Under the pieces are notes generated by a model, which was not told the origin of the DNA, did no database searches, and was given only the letters and a program-made list of their open reading frames with translations. A program made the translations under genes and the position numbers. 64,000 bases of DNA. Origin: CALVGQ01 sp964368495. Lineage in GTDB: Bacteria > Bacillota_I > Bacilli_A > Erysipelotrichales > Erysipelotrichaceae. The first letter of the stretch is position 1. Each line of letters begins with the position of its first letter. Where the stretch lies: contig CAYJAJ010000008.1 in assembly GCA_964368495.1 (NCBI GenBank), forward strand, positions 4,519-68,518, written 5' to 3'. Of the stretch, positions 53,823 to 63,087 are shown in pieces.

Positions 53823-53957
53823 GTATGTATATTCTTTTTCTTACTATATATATAATATAGAGTACATTCAATAAATTAGCTATGCATATAATTGTATTTT
53901 AAGGTGAACATGTTACAATTAAATAAAGTATAGATTTGGTTAAGGAGGGATTTAGCT
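53823..53957. other. Intergenic DNA upstream of the ABC transporter
   Basis: A/T-rich DNA with several TATA-like runs. No clear consensus promoter is visible; a GGAGGG site precedes the ABC gene. Confidence 0.3.
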
Positions 53958-54779
53958 ATGATTCAAGTTGCAAATTTCACTAAATACTACGGTAAATTTA
54001 AAGCTGTTGACAACATAAGCTTCGATGTCAAAAAAGGTACAATTGTCGGATTTGTTGGAAAAAATGGTGCTGGTAAAAGCACTACATTACGTGCTTTATT
54101 AAATTTTATTAACCCAACTAGTGGGTCTTGTAGCATTTCAAATTTAGATAGCATAAAAGATGCAAAAAAGATAAGAAGTCTTGTAAGTTACATGCCATCT
54201 GATGCTATGTTTTATCATGGTATTACACCAAGTGATTTATTTAGATTTTGTTGCCAATTTACTAAGCAAGGATATGAAGTTGCTGAAGAATTATCAAAGT
54301 ACTTTGAGCTTGATTTAAATAAGCGTATTTCTGATTTAAGTTTAGGTAATAGAAAAAAGGTTTCTATTATACAAGCACTTTTAAAAGATTCAGAGTTGTA
54401 TATTTTAGATGAACCTACTAGTGGTCTTGATCCATTAATGCAAGAAAAGTTCTTTGAGGTTTTATTAAGAAAAAAAGAAGAAGGGGCAACTATCTTTTTA
54501 TCAAGTCATAATCTTATTGAAATAGAAAAGTATTGTGATCGAACAATCATTATTAAAGATGGAGAAATACTTGAAGATGTAATGATGAATGATAAAGAAC
54601 TATGCAAGACAAAAATCATTACTTATGAAACATCGCATGGCACAACAAATAAATTTGAGTTTGATGGGGATGTTAATCAATTAATTAAAGATTTATCATT
54701 GATCGATTTAAAAAACATTGAAATACGTACCAAATCAATTGAAGAAGAATTTATTAAATATTACAAGGGGGACATTTAA
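53958..54779 (+). CDS. ABC transporter ATP-binding protein
   Basis: The 273-residue ATPase has Walker A GKNGAGKST (34-42), signature DLSLGNRKK and Walker B LYILDEPTSG, with the H-loop in SSHNL. It resembles drug or peptide exporter ATPases (ABC-2 type, BcrA-like). It abuts the permease gene by one base. The substrate is unknown. Location next to an arsenic operon may be incidental. Confidence 0.9.
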   Translation: MIQVANFTKYYGKFKAVDNISFDVKKGTIVGFVGKNGAGKSTTLRALLNFINPTSGSCSISNLDSIKDAKKIRSLVSYMPSDAMFYHGITPSDLFRFCCQFTKQGYEVAEELSKYFELDLNKRISDLSLGNRKKVSIIQALLKDSELYILDEPTSGLDPLMQEKFFEVLLRKKEEGATIFLSSHNLIEIEKYCDRTIIIKDGEILEDVMMNDKELCKTKIITYETSHGTTNKFEFDGDVNQLIKDLSLIDLKNIEIRTKSIEEEFIKYYKGDI

Positions 54780-55580
54780 ATGAAAATACTCCAATTAACC
54801 ATGTTTAATTTAAAAATATACAGAAAGCTAATACTTGGCTGGGTTATTGCAATATTTGCGGTCATGTTTATCTACATGATTTTATTCCCTTCTGTTAAAG
54901 ATATCGCAACAATTAAAATGGAAGCATTACCTACTGAATTACTTCAATTTGTAGGGATGGAAAATCTAAATGATATGAGTAATTTTGTAGTTTATTTTGG
55001 TACTATTTATAATTTAGTATTAGTTGCAATTAGTATTTTTGCTGTCACCTTTTCTGCAAATTGCATTTACAACGAAGAAAAAAATAAAACAATCGAATTT
55101 TTATATTCTGTAGAAATTAGCAGAACTGATATTTACCTTTCTAAATGTTTTACAGCATATATTGCAGTGATGTTAGTTGTTACTTCTGCTGTGATTTCTT
55201 CAGTATTTTGTGGTAGCATCAATGGTGGAGAGACATTTAACCTAGTTGATGTTTTAACAATTTCTAAAACATCAAGCATCACCCCATTTGTTTTCCTATC
55301 TGTGGGTTTAATGATTTCTGGTATTACTAGTAAAGTCAGTGGTGCAACAGTGGGTAGCATGTGTGTAATGGGCTCATACATGTTAGGATATTTAAGTAAT
55401 TTACTCGGTGAAAATTTTGAATGGTTAAAATATTTTAGTCCCTTTGAAGTATTTAATCCTTCAAACTCCTTATCTCTTAGTAATGAAACAATTCTTCTTT
55501 TATCATCCTATGCATTACTTATGGTTGTATTAATTATTATTGGGAGTTATTTTTATAAAAATCGCGATTTTAATATATAA
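54780..55580 (+). CDS. ABC-2 type transporter permease
   Basis: The 266-residue membrane protein has about six helices and an FSANCIYNEEKNKTIEFLYS segment typical of ABC-2 permeases. It is the partner of the preceding ATPase. A terminator follows. Confidence 0.85.
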   Translation: MKILQLTMFNLKIYRKLILGWVIAIFAVMFIYMILFPSVKDIATIKMEALPTELLQFVGMENLNDMSNFVVYFGTIYNLVLVAISIFAVTFSANCIYNEEKNKTIEFLYSVEISRTDIYLSKCFTAYIAVMLVVTSAVISSVFCGSINGGETFNLVDVLTISKTSSITPFVFLSVGLMISGITSKVSGATVGSMCVMGSYMLGYLSNLLGENFEWLKYFSPFEVFNPSNSLSLSNETILLLSSYALLMVVLIIIGSYFYKNRDFNI

Positions 55581-55610
55581 AAAGTTGAAAACATTTGTCT
55601 TCAACTTTTT
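55580..55610 (+). terminator. ABC transporter operon terminator
   Basis: AAAAGTTGAA/TTCAACTTTT arms with a 10-base loop and a T run. Confidence 0.85.
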
Positions 55611-55627
55611 TTTCTTTATTCTTGTAT

Positions 55628-56506
55628 TTACTCATCAAACAAACATACTTGACCAAATTGTTTAGGAAATTCATTTAAGTAAGCAAAACACTCTTTATCT
55701 TCAAACATCATTTGATTCTCTTTACAAAAGTCTTTGATCATTTTATATAACTCTTTACTGTTTGGACTACCTAAACCGTATCTTGAACCATATTTTCTCA
55801 TGTATTGATGTTTACATCCCGGGAAATATTCATCAAGTTTTTTATAATAATACTCACGATTTCCATATCGAAGTGTCATCCCAACTTTAAAACAAACTAT
55901 TCCCTTAACACCTGCTTCTTTACAGTAATTCAATATTCCTTCCATGTTTTCTTTGGTATCGTTGATAAAAGGAAGTATTGGAGTAATCCAAACTATTGTA
56001 GGAATATTTGCCTCTTTCATTTTCATTAAGACATCAAAACGCTCTTTTGTCGTACATACATTTGGTTCAACAATCTTACATAATTGTTCATCAAAAGTAG
56101 TAAGAGTCATCTGAACAACACACTTTGACTTTTCATTAATTCTTTTTAATAACTCTAAATCTTTTAAAATGAGATTTGATTTGGTTAAGATGCTTATACC
56201 AAAACCATACTTCTCAATCAGCTCGAGGCTTTTCCGTGTGTACTGGACCTCTTTTTCTATCGGCATATAGGGATCACACATTGATCCTGTTTTAATCATC
56301 CCTTTTTCTTTTTTTGACTTTAACTCCTTTTCTAATAATTCTAATCCATTAACTTTCAATTCTATCTCTTCAAATGTGTATGTTTTTCCATAACATTCGC
56401 TGCGAGAATCACAGTAGATACAGCCATGTGTGCATCCACGATAAATATTAAACCCGTTGTATTTAGAAAGAATACTTTTTGCCATCACTTCTTTAATAAC
56501 AATCAC
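55628..56506 (-). CDS. Radical SAM protein, SPL-like
   Basis: The 292-residue product has the radical SAM cluster CTHGCIYC in NIYRGCTHGCIYCDSR, near residues 25-32. It resembles the SplB/Rv2578c group and is shorter than spore photoproduct lyase. The DNA-repair role of true SPL is not established here. The start GTG at 56506 has only AGG nearby; ATG 56485 lacks a better site. Confidence 0.8.
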   Translation of the reverse strand: MIVIKEVMAKSILSKYNGFNIYRGCTHGCIYCDSRSECYGKTYTFEEIELKVNGLELLEKELKSKKEKGMIKTGSMCDPYMPIEKEVQYTRKSLELIEKYGFGISILTKSNLILKDLELLKRINEKSKCVVQMTLTTFDEQLCKIVEPNVCTTKERFDVLMKMKEANIPTIVWITPILPFINDTKENMEGILNYCKEAGVKGIVCFKVGMTLRYGNREYYYKKLDEYFPGCKHQYMRKYGSRYGLGSPNSKELYKMIKDFCKENQMMFEDKECFAYLNEFPKQFGQVCLFDE

Positions 56507-56620
56507 TCCAACCTATGCTAATAATTATTTATATTTTACTATATTAAAAAAAAATATTCAATGTGAACTTGAATATTTTTCAATCGATTATAAGTTGTTA
56601 TTTACTTCCTACATACAAAA

Positions 56621-56648
56621 AAAGTTGAACCGAATTGGATTCAACTTT
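56621..56648 (-). terminator. Lactate permease terminator
   Basis: AAAGTTGAA/TTCAACTTT arms with a 10-base loop and A/T flanks, just after the permease stop. Confidence 0.75.
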
Positions 56649-56658
56649 TAATCTATAA

Positions 56659-58143
56659 TTATAAAATTAATAATCCGAATAAGATACATCCGATAATTAC
56701 TGCAGCTCCAATAGCAATCGGAAGAACTTTTTTAAGAATAACTCCTTCTTGACCTAAAATACCAGCTGTCGTTGTACCAAGAATAATATTCCCTGGACAA
56801 ATTGTATTCCCAATCGCACCACCTGTAGTTTGAGCAGCTAAGATTGGTGCTGGATCGAATTGTAATAACTCAGCAGTAGTTAATTGGAATTCAGCAAACA
56901 AGATATTTGAAGCCATGTTGCTACTTGTCATGAATGCCCCTAACATCCCAACTACTGGCGATAATACTGCATATCCTTGACCTAAGAAATCAACAATCCC
57001 TCTTGCAAGTACAACTGTTTGACCTGTACCACCCATAATTCTTGACATGATAATGAATGATGTTACAGCAATTGTTGANNNNNNNNNNNNNNNNNNNNNN
57101 NNNNNNNNNNNNNNNNNNNNNNNNNNNNNNNNNNNNNNNNNNNNNNNNNNNNNNNNNNNNNNNNNNNNNNNNNNNNNNGCGTTTTTAATTGGCGTAATTA
57201 ATAACACGAATAATGTAATAAATGTTAAGACATAATATGGAACGAATGCTTGATTCATTGACATATCTTTAGGATAATCTTCCTCTTCTTTGCTTGTTTT
57301 AGTTCTGTCAAACACTTGACTTTCTTCAATTCTCCAAGGTGTATTATATAATTTTGTTTTACCTAATAATAGACCTACACCTAAAGAAATACAGCAAGGA
57401 ACAAAGCAAGCTAAAGTTTGGTTAATTTGTCCTAAGAACAATTGTCCACCACCTTGAATTAGTGAGAAAATAACAATTGCAGGTAACCCTTTTTTAAGCG
57501 CTTTAAATCCACCATAAAATAAACAGATACTAACCCCTAATAATGCATTCCAAATCCAGATAAATGTTCCTGCATAGAAAGCAGTTTCTAAAAGTAATGC
57601 TGGATTTGACGCTAAATCAGTTTGTAATACTAATGCATCCCATGCAACAGCTAATGTTCCAAATGTGTTTGCCCATGAATGACCAACAAGCGGAATAACA
57701 ACTGCCCAAAACGGTGTTACACCTAAACCTACTAGTAATGGAGCTCCTACTGCTACTGGAACACCAAATCCTGTAATCCCTTGTAAGAAACTTACAAATA
57801 CCCATCCAATTAGAAGAACTTGTAGTAATTCATTTGGAGTAAATTTTTGCATCCCATCTCTAAATACTTTAAATGCGCCACTCTTTTTTGTAACCTCAAA
57901 AATAAGTACGGCAGTCCAAACAATGATAAGCACAGAGAAAGCACTCCATAGCCCTTTTAAGATTTCATAACCTATTAATCCTAAATCTGCTTGATAAACA
58001 AGCAATGAACCTACTAATGCAATTGCTAAACCTACAGGCGCTGCTTTTTTAGCACCCCATTGTAGTTTTAACATTAGAAACATTAATACAATAATCGGTG
58101 CTGCTGCCACTAACCAAGTGGTGAAACTTAATGGTATGTTCAT
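56659..58143 (-). CDS. lctP: L-lactate permease, interrupted by an assembly gap
   Basis: The product is an LctP/LldP-type permease with about a dozen membrane helices (QGITGFGVPVAVGAPLLVGL and TSSNMASNILFAEFQ). The gene is split by 100 Ns (57079-57178), which stand for an unknown length. The frames on both sides agree across the run. The visible 461 residues plus 34 unknown are shorter than typical (about 530-560), so the true gap is probably longer. Upstream nested inverted repeats lie in the leader. Confidence 0.9.
   Translation of the reverse strand: MNIPLSFTTWLVAAAPIIVLMFLMLKLQWGAKKAAPVGLAIALVGSLLVYQADLGLIGYEILKGLWSAFSVLIIVWTAVLIFEVTKKSGAFKVFRDGMQKFTPNELLQVLLIGWVFVSFLQGITGFGVPVAVGAPLLVGLGVTPFWAVVIPLVGHSWANTFGTLAVAWDALVLQTDLASNPALLLETAFYAGTFIWIWNALLGVSICLFYGGFKALKKGLPAIVIFSLIQGGGQLFLGQINQTLACFVPCCISLGVGLLLGKTKLYNTPWRIEESQVFDRTKTSKEEEDYPKDMSMNQAFVPYYVLTFITLFVLLITPIKNXXXXXXXXXXXXXXXXXXXXXXXXXXXXXXXXXXSTIAVTSFIIMSRIMGGTGQTVVLARGIVDFLGQGYAVLSPVVGMLGAFMTSSNMASNILFAEFQLTTAELLQFDPAPILAAQTTGGAIGNTICPGNIILGTTTAGILGQEGVILKKVLPIAIGAAVIIGCILFGLLIL
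57079..57178. other. Assembly gap of 100 Ns
   Basis: A run of exactly 100 unknown bases, a conventional placeholder for a scaffold join, within lctP. Confidence 0.98.
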
Positions 58144-58511
58144 AATAATCCCCTTTCAACCATTGAGTATCTTAATTTCAATAATAAATTTTTATTTTCA
58201 CAAGTTAGCTAATAAAATAAAAGCTAACGAAGCAAATTGAAATTTTTATTACTAAAATCAAGTCCATAATATATATTTTTTTCAATATATATATCGTATA
58301 AAACCTTTGATAAATTTTATACAAAACACTAATCACATAATATATTAATTCAGTTACAAAGTCAATCTATTCATCACAAAATTATCACAAAATTCAACCA
58401 TTTTTTAACAATTTCTACAAATATATGTGAAACCGTTGAGTTTTATAACCATTATTGTTAATTTTTCAAAAGTTAAAAAAACAGCTTATTTCACTATAAG
58501 CTGTTAATTTA
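58144..58511. other. Gene-free leader of lctP with nested inverted repeats
   Basis: Arms AATTTCAAT/ATTGAAATT (58174-58182 and 58236-58244) enclose GTTAGC/GCTAAC (58204-58209 and 58223-58228), upstream of the lctP start on the minus strand. They could form a structured leader or a regulator site. The remaining A/T-rich DNA has no evident gene. Confidence 0.45.
58479..58505 (-). terminator. TPM gene terminator
   Basis: AACAGCTTAT/ATAAGCTGTT arms with a 5-base loop and a T run on the minus strand. Confidence 0.85.
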
Positions 58512-59288
58512 CTATAATCTTCCACCCCTACCACCATGCATTCTTCCTGATGATCCTCTGTGGACGCTACTTCCGCCATTATTCTTTGGTCTTGGAGTTA
58601 CATTTAATGTCCTATATAAGAAAATATCTCTATTGATAGCTAATTTGAAACTATTTTCTTTCACATATTCATGAGCTGTTGGTTTCATATGAACAGTTTT
58701 TAGTTGGCTTATCATTCCATAAACGATTAACAATGCCACTAAAAATCCTGAAATCACTGCCATAAACACATCAAACAAATTAAATGATTGCATTGGAAGG
58801 TTCCCTCTATCATAAGCACCGTTAATGTGATACTCACTAATAAATTGATCACAGTTCAATGCAAAATCTGTAAACCCTTCATAAAAATCACCGTCTCTTA
58901 AATAATCAATCATAGAATTATCAATGTATTCCAACCCGGCATCAGTAAATATATTAATTCCTTCACCTGATGTTGATATCCAATAATCCCCATATTCCAT
59001 ACTTAGTAAATACAATATTCCATCATAGGCATAGCCACTATAATCATAATAATCATCCGCATAGTCCATTGAACTTTTGTTTCCTAAAGAATCAACAGTT
59101 AGTACTACCACATCAACATTCTGACGTTCACTAATTTCTTTTAAAATTGCTTCTAAATTTTGTTCTTCTTCATTGTTTAATAAATTTGCTTCATCTATAA
59201 AATAATCTTTATCTTGTGCATAAACAGTTGACACACTTATGCATATACCTATAAGGATCATTAATAAAATAAACTTTATTTTTTTCAT
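58512..59288 (-). CDS. TPM-domain membrane protein, YdjH-like
   Basis: The 258-residue product has a signal peptide, an extracytoplasmic TPM domain (YFIDEANLLNNEEEQNLEAI and VDVVVLTVDSLG), a membrane helix (near 185-210) and a Gly/Arg/His-rich tail ending GRGGRL. It follows a zinc-ribbon gene by 12 bases. The set SPFH, zinc-ribbon and TPM matches Bacillus ydjI, ydjG and ydjH. Start 59288 has AGAGG 8 bases upstream. Confidence 0.85.
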   Translation of the reverse strand: MKKIKFILLMILIGICISVSTVYAQDKDYFIDEANLLNNEEEQNLEAILKEISERQNVDVVVLTVDSLGNKSSMDYADDYYDYSGYAYDGILYLLSMEYGDYWISTSGEGINIFTDAGLEYIDNSMIDYLRDGDFYEGFTDFALNCDQFISEYHINGAYDRGNLPMQSFNLFDVFMAVISGFLVALLIVYGMISQLKTVHMKPTAHEYVKENSFKLAINRDIFLYRTLNVTPRPKNNGGSSVHRGSSGRMHGGRGGRL

Positions 59289-59300
59289 ATTCATGTCCTC

Positions 59301-60383
59301 TTACATCACTAGAGCAATTATGCCATAAAAAAGTACCGATAATATCCCAGTCAGCCCAACTAACCAGATGATTGCTGCTTTTTTGTCTACCGGAAGGTTT
59401 CCTACAAATTTTCCAGTTTGCCCGTTCATCGCAAACATATATTTTTTATTTTGATAAGTTGTAGTCAAAACCCATACAGGATACAGTGCATATTTTGCAC
59501 TTCCATTTTTAAGTTCAATGTTACTGTTTTCAACACGAATCATTTGATATTGAGCAACTGTAGACATAAATAATTCTTCAGTACTTGCCTTAATGCGCAT
59601 ATTTGCACGGTCAATACTGCTTTCTGCATCTACATCGTATTTATCTGCAAAATATCCTGCTAAATACGCTGTTTGAAAATCAACAGCTTCATTAAAATTA
59701 TACGGATTAATTGATTCCATTAAGTCATCGGCCATTTTTGATGAACCATCGATTGCGATTTTCTGAAATCCAACTTGACCACTTCGAATCATCGAAAAAT
59801 GACGTGTTTCCGTATAATTGTTTCTCGAATCGCTCCATCTTCTAACTTTTGTTCCCTTAAAACGAACAGTCGCATCAACATCGCTATCAAACAACCAAAA
59901 TGGCACATAGAGCCCTTTGATCTCGTTAATGTAGTTTTCATCTTTAAACATCTTTGGAAGCAGTATTTTTCCTGTCAGATATTTAATTAACCCTTGTTTT
60001 GCATTCTCTTTATCTAATTTAAATGGAATGACATAATCAGGTTTTAATTGATCACTAAACTGATGTGTCAGTACAACATTGTTTCCACAATATGGGCATC
60101 GTGTTGACCCTAGAGTATCGTCTGCAACAATTTCTCCAGTACATGATTCACACACATACACTGCAAGTCCTTTTGTTTCATCTTCTTTCCAATCTGTACC
60201 TGCAGATGTTTGCCAAACCATTTCTTTTGGCTGTTTATTTTCACTTTTTAAAATTTCATCAAATTCCTTCAATGTTTCAACTTCAAATTCGCTATCGCAA
60301 TAGGGACATTTCATGTTTTGGCTTAAACTATCAAATGCTATTGTGCCATTGCAATTAGGACATTTATATTCACGTACTGACAT
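59301..60383 (-). CDS. Double zinc-ribbon membrane protein, YdjG-like
   Basis: The 360-residue product starts with two zinc ribbons (CPNCNGTI...CPYCD and CESCTGEI...CPYCG). A beta-rich middle part follows, then a C-terminal membrane helix (about 335-358). In Bacillus, YdjG and YdjH recruit the SPFH protein YdjI. It lies 6 bases after the SPFH gene. Confidence 0.85.
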   Translation of the reverse strand: MSVREYKCPNCNGTIAFDSLSQNMKCPYCDSEFEVETLKEFDEILKSENKQPKEMVWQTSAGTDWKEDETKGLAVYVCESCTGEIVADDTLGSTRCPYCGNNVVLTHQFSDQLKPDYVIPFKLDKENAKQGLIKYLTGKILLPKMFKDENYINEIKGLYVPFWLFDSDVDATVRFKGTKVRRWSDSRNNYTETRHFSMIRSGQVGFQKIAIDGSSKMADDLMESINPYNFNEAVDFQTAYLAGYFADKYDVDAESSIDRANMRIKASTEELFMSTVAQYQMIRVENSNIELKNGSAKYALYPVWVLTTTYQNKKYMFAMNGQTGKFVGNLPVDKKAAIIWLVGLTGILSVLFYGIIALVM

Positions 60384-60389
60384 AAAAAC

Positions 60390-61676
60390 CTATTTTATAT
60401 CATTTTCATCAAATTTATCGCCACATAGTGGACAAAATTTAATATCACTTGATGGATTTTCAGGTTGCCAACCACATTTATCACATTGATAAATCGCTGC
60501 TTCTTTCGGTTTTGGTTTACCGCAGTTAAAACAAAATTTTCCTTTATTCACTGTTTTACATTCACATCTCCAACCATTATCTTGTTCTTTACCGCATTCA
60601 CTGCAGAATTTCCCTATATTTTTTGAGCCACAATTACAAGTCCATTCTTCAGATTGATTTTTATTTTCTTCTTTATTCATTGAAAATAAATTTTGTGCAT
60701 TCATTCCTCCGGCGTTTTGTGCCATGTTCATGCCCATAAACCCCATCATAGCACCATTATCATTTGAAGCTGCAGATTTCATCGCATCTGCTTGTGCACC
60801 AACTAATGTTGCAGCAGCCATATTTGTATTTCTCATCACTGCTGTTCTTTGAAGCTCTTTAATCATTTCAGCATCATCTTCTGGTAATGAAATTGGATTT
60901 AAAGCCACTGAAATCACCGCAAGTCCACGAAGCTTAGCCCATTTTTTTGTTAAAATTTCATTCATTGCATCTGATAATTCTTGCGTATATGCAGGAAGTG
61001 CACTTGGTCTTACCTCCATTGAAGAGATTTTTGCGAATGCAGGTTGTAGTGCAGTAATAAATTCAGCCTTTAACTGAGTATCAATTTCACTTCTTGTAAA
61101 TTGATGCTTAATATTTCCACACACATTTGTATAAAACAACAATGGATCAACAATTTTATACGAATAAACTCCACTGCATCGAATTGAAACATCAATATCT
61201 AAACCAATATTATGATCAACAACTCGAAATGGTATTGGTGTTGGTGTTCCAAATTTATTGTCTGTTAACTCTTTTAAATTAAAATAATAAACTCGCTGAT
61301 CCACTCCAGAATCGCCACCCATAGTAAACCTTTTAGCAATCGTTTTAAACGTTTCTTTTATTGCTTCATTTAATTCACCATTAAAGATGCTCGGTTCTAT
61401 TGAAGTATCAAATGTATATTCACCTGGTTCGGCACAAAATTCAACAATCTCTCCTTGTTCAACTATAATCATACATTGCCCATCTGCAACAGCAATTCCT
61501 GATCCATTTGAAATGACATTTTCATTTCCTTTTGTATTAGAAGATTTTGAACTTGTTTGTTTTTTACCTCTAGCAACTAAAACCTCATTGCTCAATGAAT
61601 CACATGTAAAAAATTCTTTCCATTGATCAGAAAATGTGCTTCCAATCGCACCCAAACCTGCTTTAATTAATCCCAT
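60390..61676 (-). CDS. SPFH-domain protein with zinc ribbons, YdjI-like
   Basis: The 428-residue product has an N-terminal virion-core/SPFH domain (to about residue 290). The C-terminal region carries three zinc-ribbon-like motifs (CNCGSK...CSECG, CECKT...CFNCG, CDKCGW...CPLCG). Its start site is GGAGAG. It leads the YdjI-YdjG-YdjH-like operon; PspA is absent from the operon. A role in membrane-stress response is likely but inferred. Confidence 0.85.
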   Translation of the reverse strand: MGLIKAGLGAIGSTFSDQWKEFFTCDSLSNEVLVARGKKQTSSKSSNTKGNENVISNGSGIAVADGQCMIIVEQGEIVEFCAEPGEYTFDTSIEPSIFNGELNEAIKETFKTIAKRFTMGGDSGVDQRVYYFNLKELTDNKFGTPTPIPFRVVDHNIGLDIDVSIRCSGVYSYKIVDPLLFYTNVCGNIKHQFTRSEIDTQLKAEFITALQPAFAKISSMEVRPSALPAYTQELSDAMNEILTKKWAKLRGLAVISVALNPISLPEDDAEMIKELQRTAVMRNTNMAAATLVGAQADAMKSAASNDNGAMMGFMGMNMAQNAGGMNAQNLFSMNKEENKNQSEEWTCNCGSKNIGKFCSECGKEQDNGWRCECKTVNKGKFCFNCGKPKPKEAAIYQCDKCGWQPENPSSDIKFCPLCGDKFDENDIK

Positions 61677-61716
61677 AAATGTCTCTCCTTTTTTAATATT
61701 TATTTGTACGAGCTAT

Positions 61717-61725
61717 ATTATATCA
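61717..61725 (-). promoter_or_regulatory. Extended -10 promoter of the SPFH operon
   Basis: The minus strand reads TGATATAAT, an extended -10, about 40 bases before the SPFH gene start. Confidence 0.5.
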
Positions 61726-61764
61726 TAGCAGTGATAATTAAGTGTAATTTCTAAGTGAATTTTC

Positions 61765-61793
61765 TTGATTTATTTGTGAATTTTATCTATTAT
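61765..61793 (+). promoter_or_regulatory. Promoter of tRNA-Thr(GGT)
   Basis: TTGATT (61765-61770) and TATTAT (61788-61793) are 17 bases apart, directly upstream of the tRNA. Confidence 0.65.
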
Positions 61794-61801
61794 TGTTTTA
61801 T

Positions 61802-61875
61802 GCCGCTTTGGTATAGTGGTAACACACATCCATGGTAAGGATGAGCGGGCAGTTCAATTCTGCCAAGCGGCACCA
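61802..61875 (+). tRNA. tRNA-Thr (anticodon GGT)
   Basis: Acceptor arms GCCGCTT/AAGCGGC, an anticodon stem CATCC/GGATG with loop ATGGTAA, and a T arm GGCAG-TTCAATT-CTGCC are readable, and CCA is encoded. The loop gives anticodon GGT. The D arm is short. Confidence 0.85.
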
Positions 61876-61883
61876 TTAAAATC

Positions 61884-61910
61884 AAAAGCCTTTGTTAAAA
61901 GGCTTTTATT
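61884..61910 (+). terminator. Terminator of tRNA-Thr
   Basis: AAAAGCCTTT/AAAGGCTTTT arms with a GTTA loop directly after the tRNA. Confidence 0.85.
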
Positions 61911-61975
61911 ATATTAAAATTCATTTCACATATAATGTATCCCTAAAAAAAGCATTGTATAAATACAACACTTTA

Positions 61976-63085
61976 TTACTTAAATCTTCCATAAACAACT
62001 TTTGTTACCTGCTTATCTTCAATGATTTTTTTAACTAAACGATCAGTGAGTGAAGTCATGATTTCATAGGGAATTGTGTTGTTTTCTCTTGCTACATCGA
62101 CAATACCAATGTGTTCGCCAAATATTTCAACAACATCACCTACTTTTACATCGTTTGAAACTTTTATCATGCATTGATCCATACAAATACGACCAACAAT
62201 TTCACAATATTCGCCGTTCAAATAAACCATACGACCTTCATTACTTCTACTAAATCCATCAGCATAGCCAAGCGGAATTACTGCAATGGTTTCATCTACG
62301 TCAGCTTGATGATGATATCCATAGCTGACACACTCACCTTTTTTAATGTTTTTTACACTAATCACTTTACTTTTTAATGACATCACTAAAGACAAATCAC
62401 TCTTATAACTACTGATGCCAAGCATAGCGATTCCACAACGAGTTGCGTTTGAAATTTTATCATCAAAATGAATTGTTGCATCTGAATTACTACAATGAAT
62501 CCATTTAAAATTGATATCGATTTGATTCAAAACACTCGCAAACGCATCATATTGTTGAGTTGTATGTTTATTGTCTGCTTCATCAGAACATGCAAAGTGA
62601 GTAAATATTCCCTCTACCTCAACACCATTTTTTTGCAAAAGTGATAAAGCTTCATTTATTTCATCCATGTGTTTTATTCCAAGACGATTCATTCCAGTAT
62701 CAATTTTTAAATGCACCTTGCATCCTTCAACATCTTCTAAAACAAAATCCTTTACCCAATCTAATGAAATTGTCGATGCAATAAGACGGTGTTCTTTTAA
62801 TAGTGATGCAAAGCATGGATTAACATACCCTAATATTAAGATTGGATTAGTTACAATACTTTTTCTTAATGACAAAGCTTCATCAAGACTGGAAACTGCC
62901 AACATATCTGCGCCAGCCTTTAGTGCAGCATGAGCAGCGACTAGCTCATCACATCCATAACCATTTGCTTTTATCACTGCAATGAATTTTTTTTCACTAC
63001 ATTTTTTTAGTTTACGCACATTATCCTTATATGCACTTAAATCAATTTCAATCCAGCTATCACGGTAAATCTTAAAATCTTCCAT
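61976..63085 (-). CDS. alr: Alanine racemase
   Basis: The 369-residue PLP enzyme makes D-alanine for peptidoglycan. The PLP lysine is Lys39 in VIKANGYG. The second-base tyrosine lies in VSYGYHHQ, and GRICMDQC is present. The ribosome site is weak, so translation is probably coupled to the small membrane protein gene 2 bases upstream. Confidence 0.96.
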   Translation of the reverse strand: MEDFKIYRDSWIEIDLSAYKDNVRKLKKCSEKKFIAVIKANGYGCDELVAAHAALKAGADMLAVSSLDEALSLRKSIVTNPILILGYVNPCFASLLKEHRLIASTISLDWVKDFVLEDVEGCKVHLKIDTGMNRLGIKHMDEINEALSLLQKNGVEVEGIFTHFACSDEADNKHTTQQYDAFASVLNQIDINFKWIHCSNSDATIHFDDKISNATRCGIAMLGISSYKSDLSLVMSLKSKVISVKNIKKGECVSYGYHHQADVDETIAVIPLGYADGFSRSNEGRMVYLNGEYCEIVGRICMDQCMIKVSNDVKVGDVVEIFGEHIGIVDVARENNTIPYEIMTSLTDRLVKKIIEDKQVTKVVYGRFK

Positions 63086-63087
63086 AA

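Noticed and set aside
57047..57235. A plus-strand frame running through the N run
   Set aside because: It exists only because unknown bases contain no stops; the minus-strand permease explains the flanks.
58426..58440. A catabolite-response-like site (TGTGAAACCGTTGAG)
   Set aside because: It misses two key positions of the cre consensus and lies far from the lctP start, inside the downstream region of another gene.
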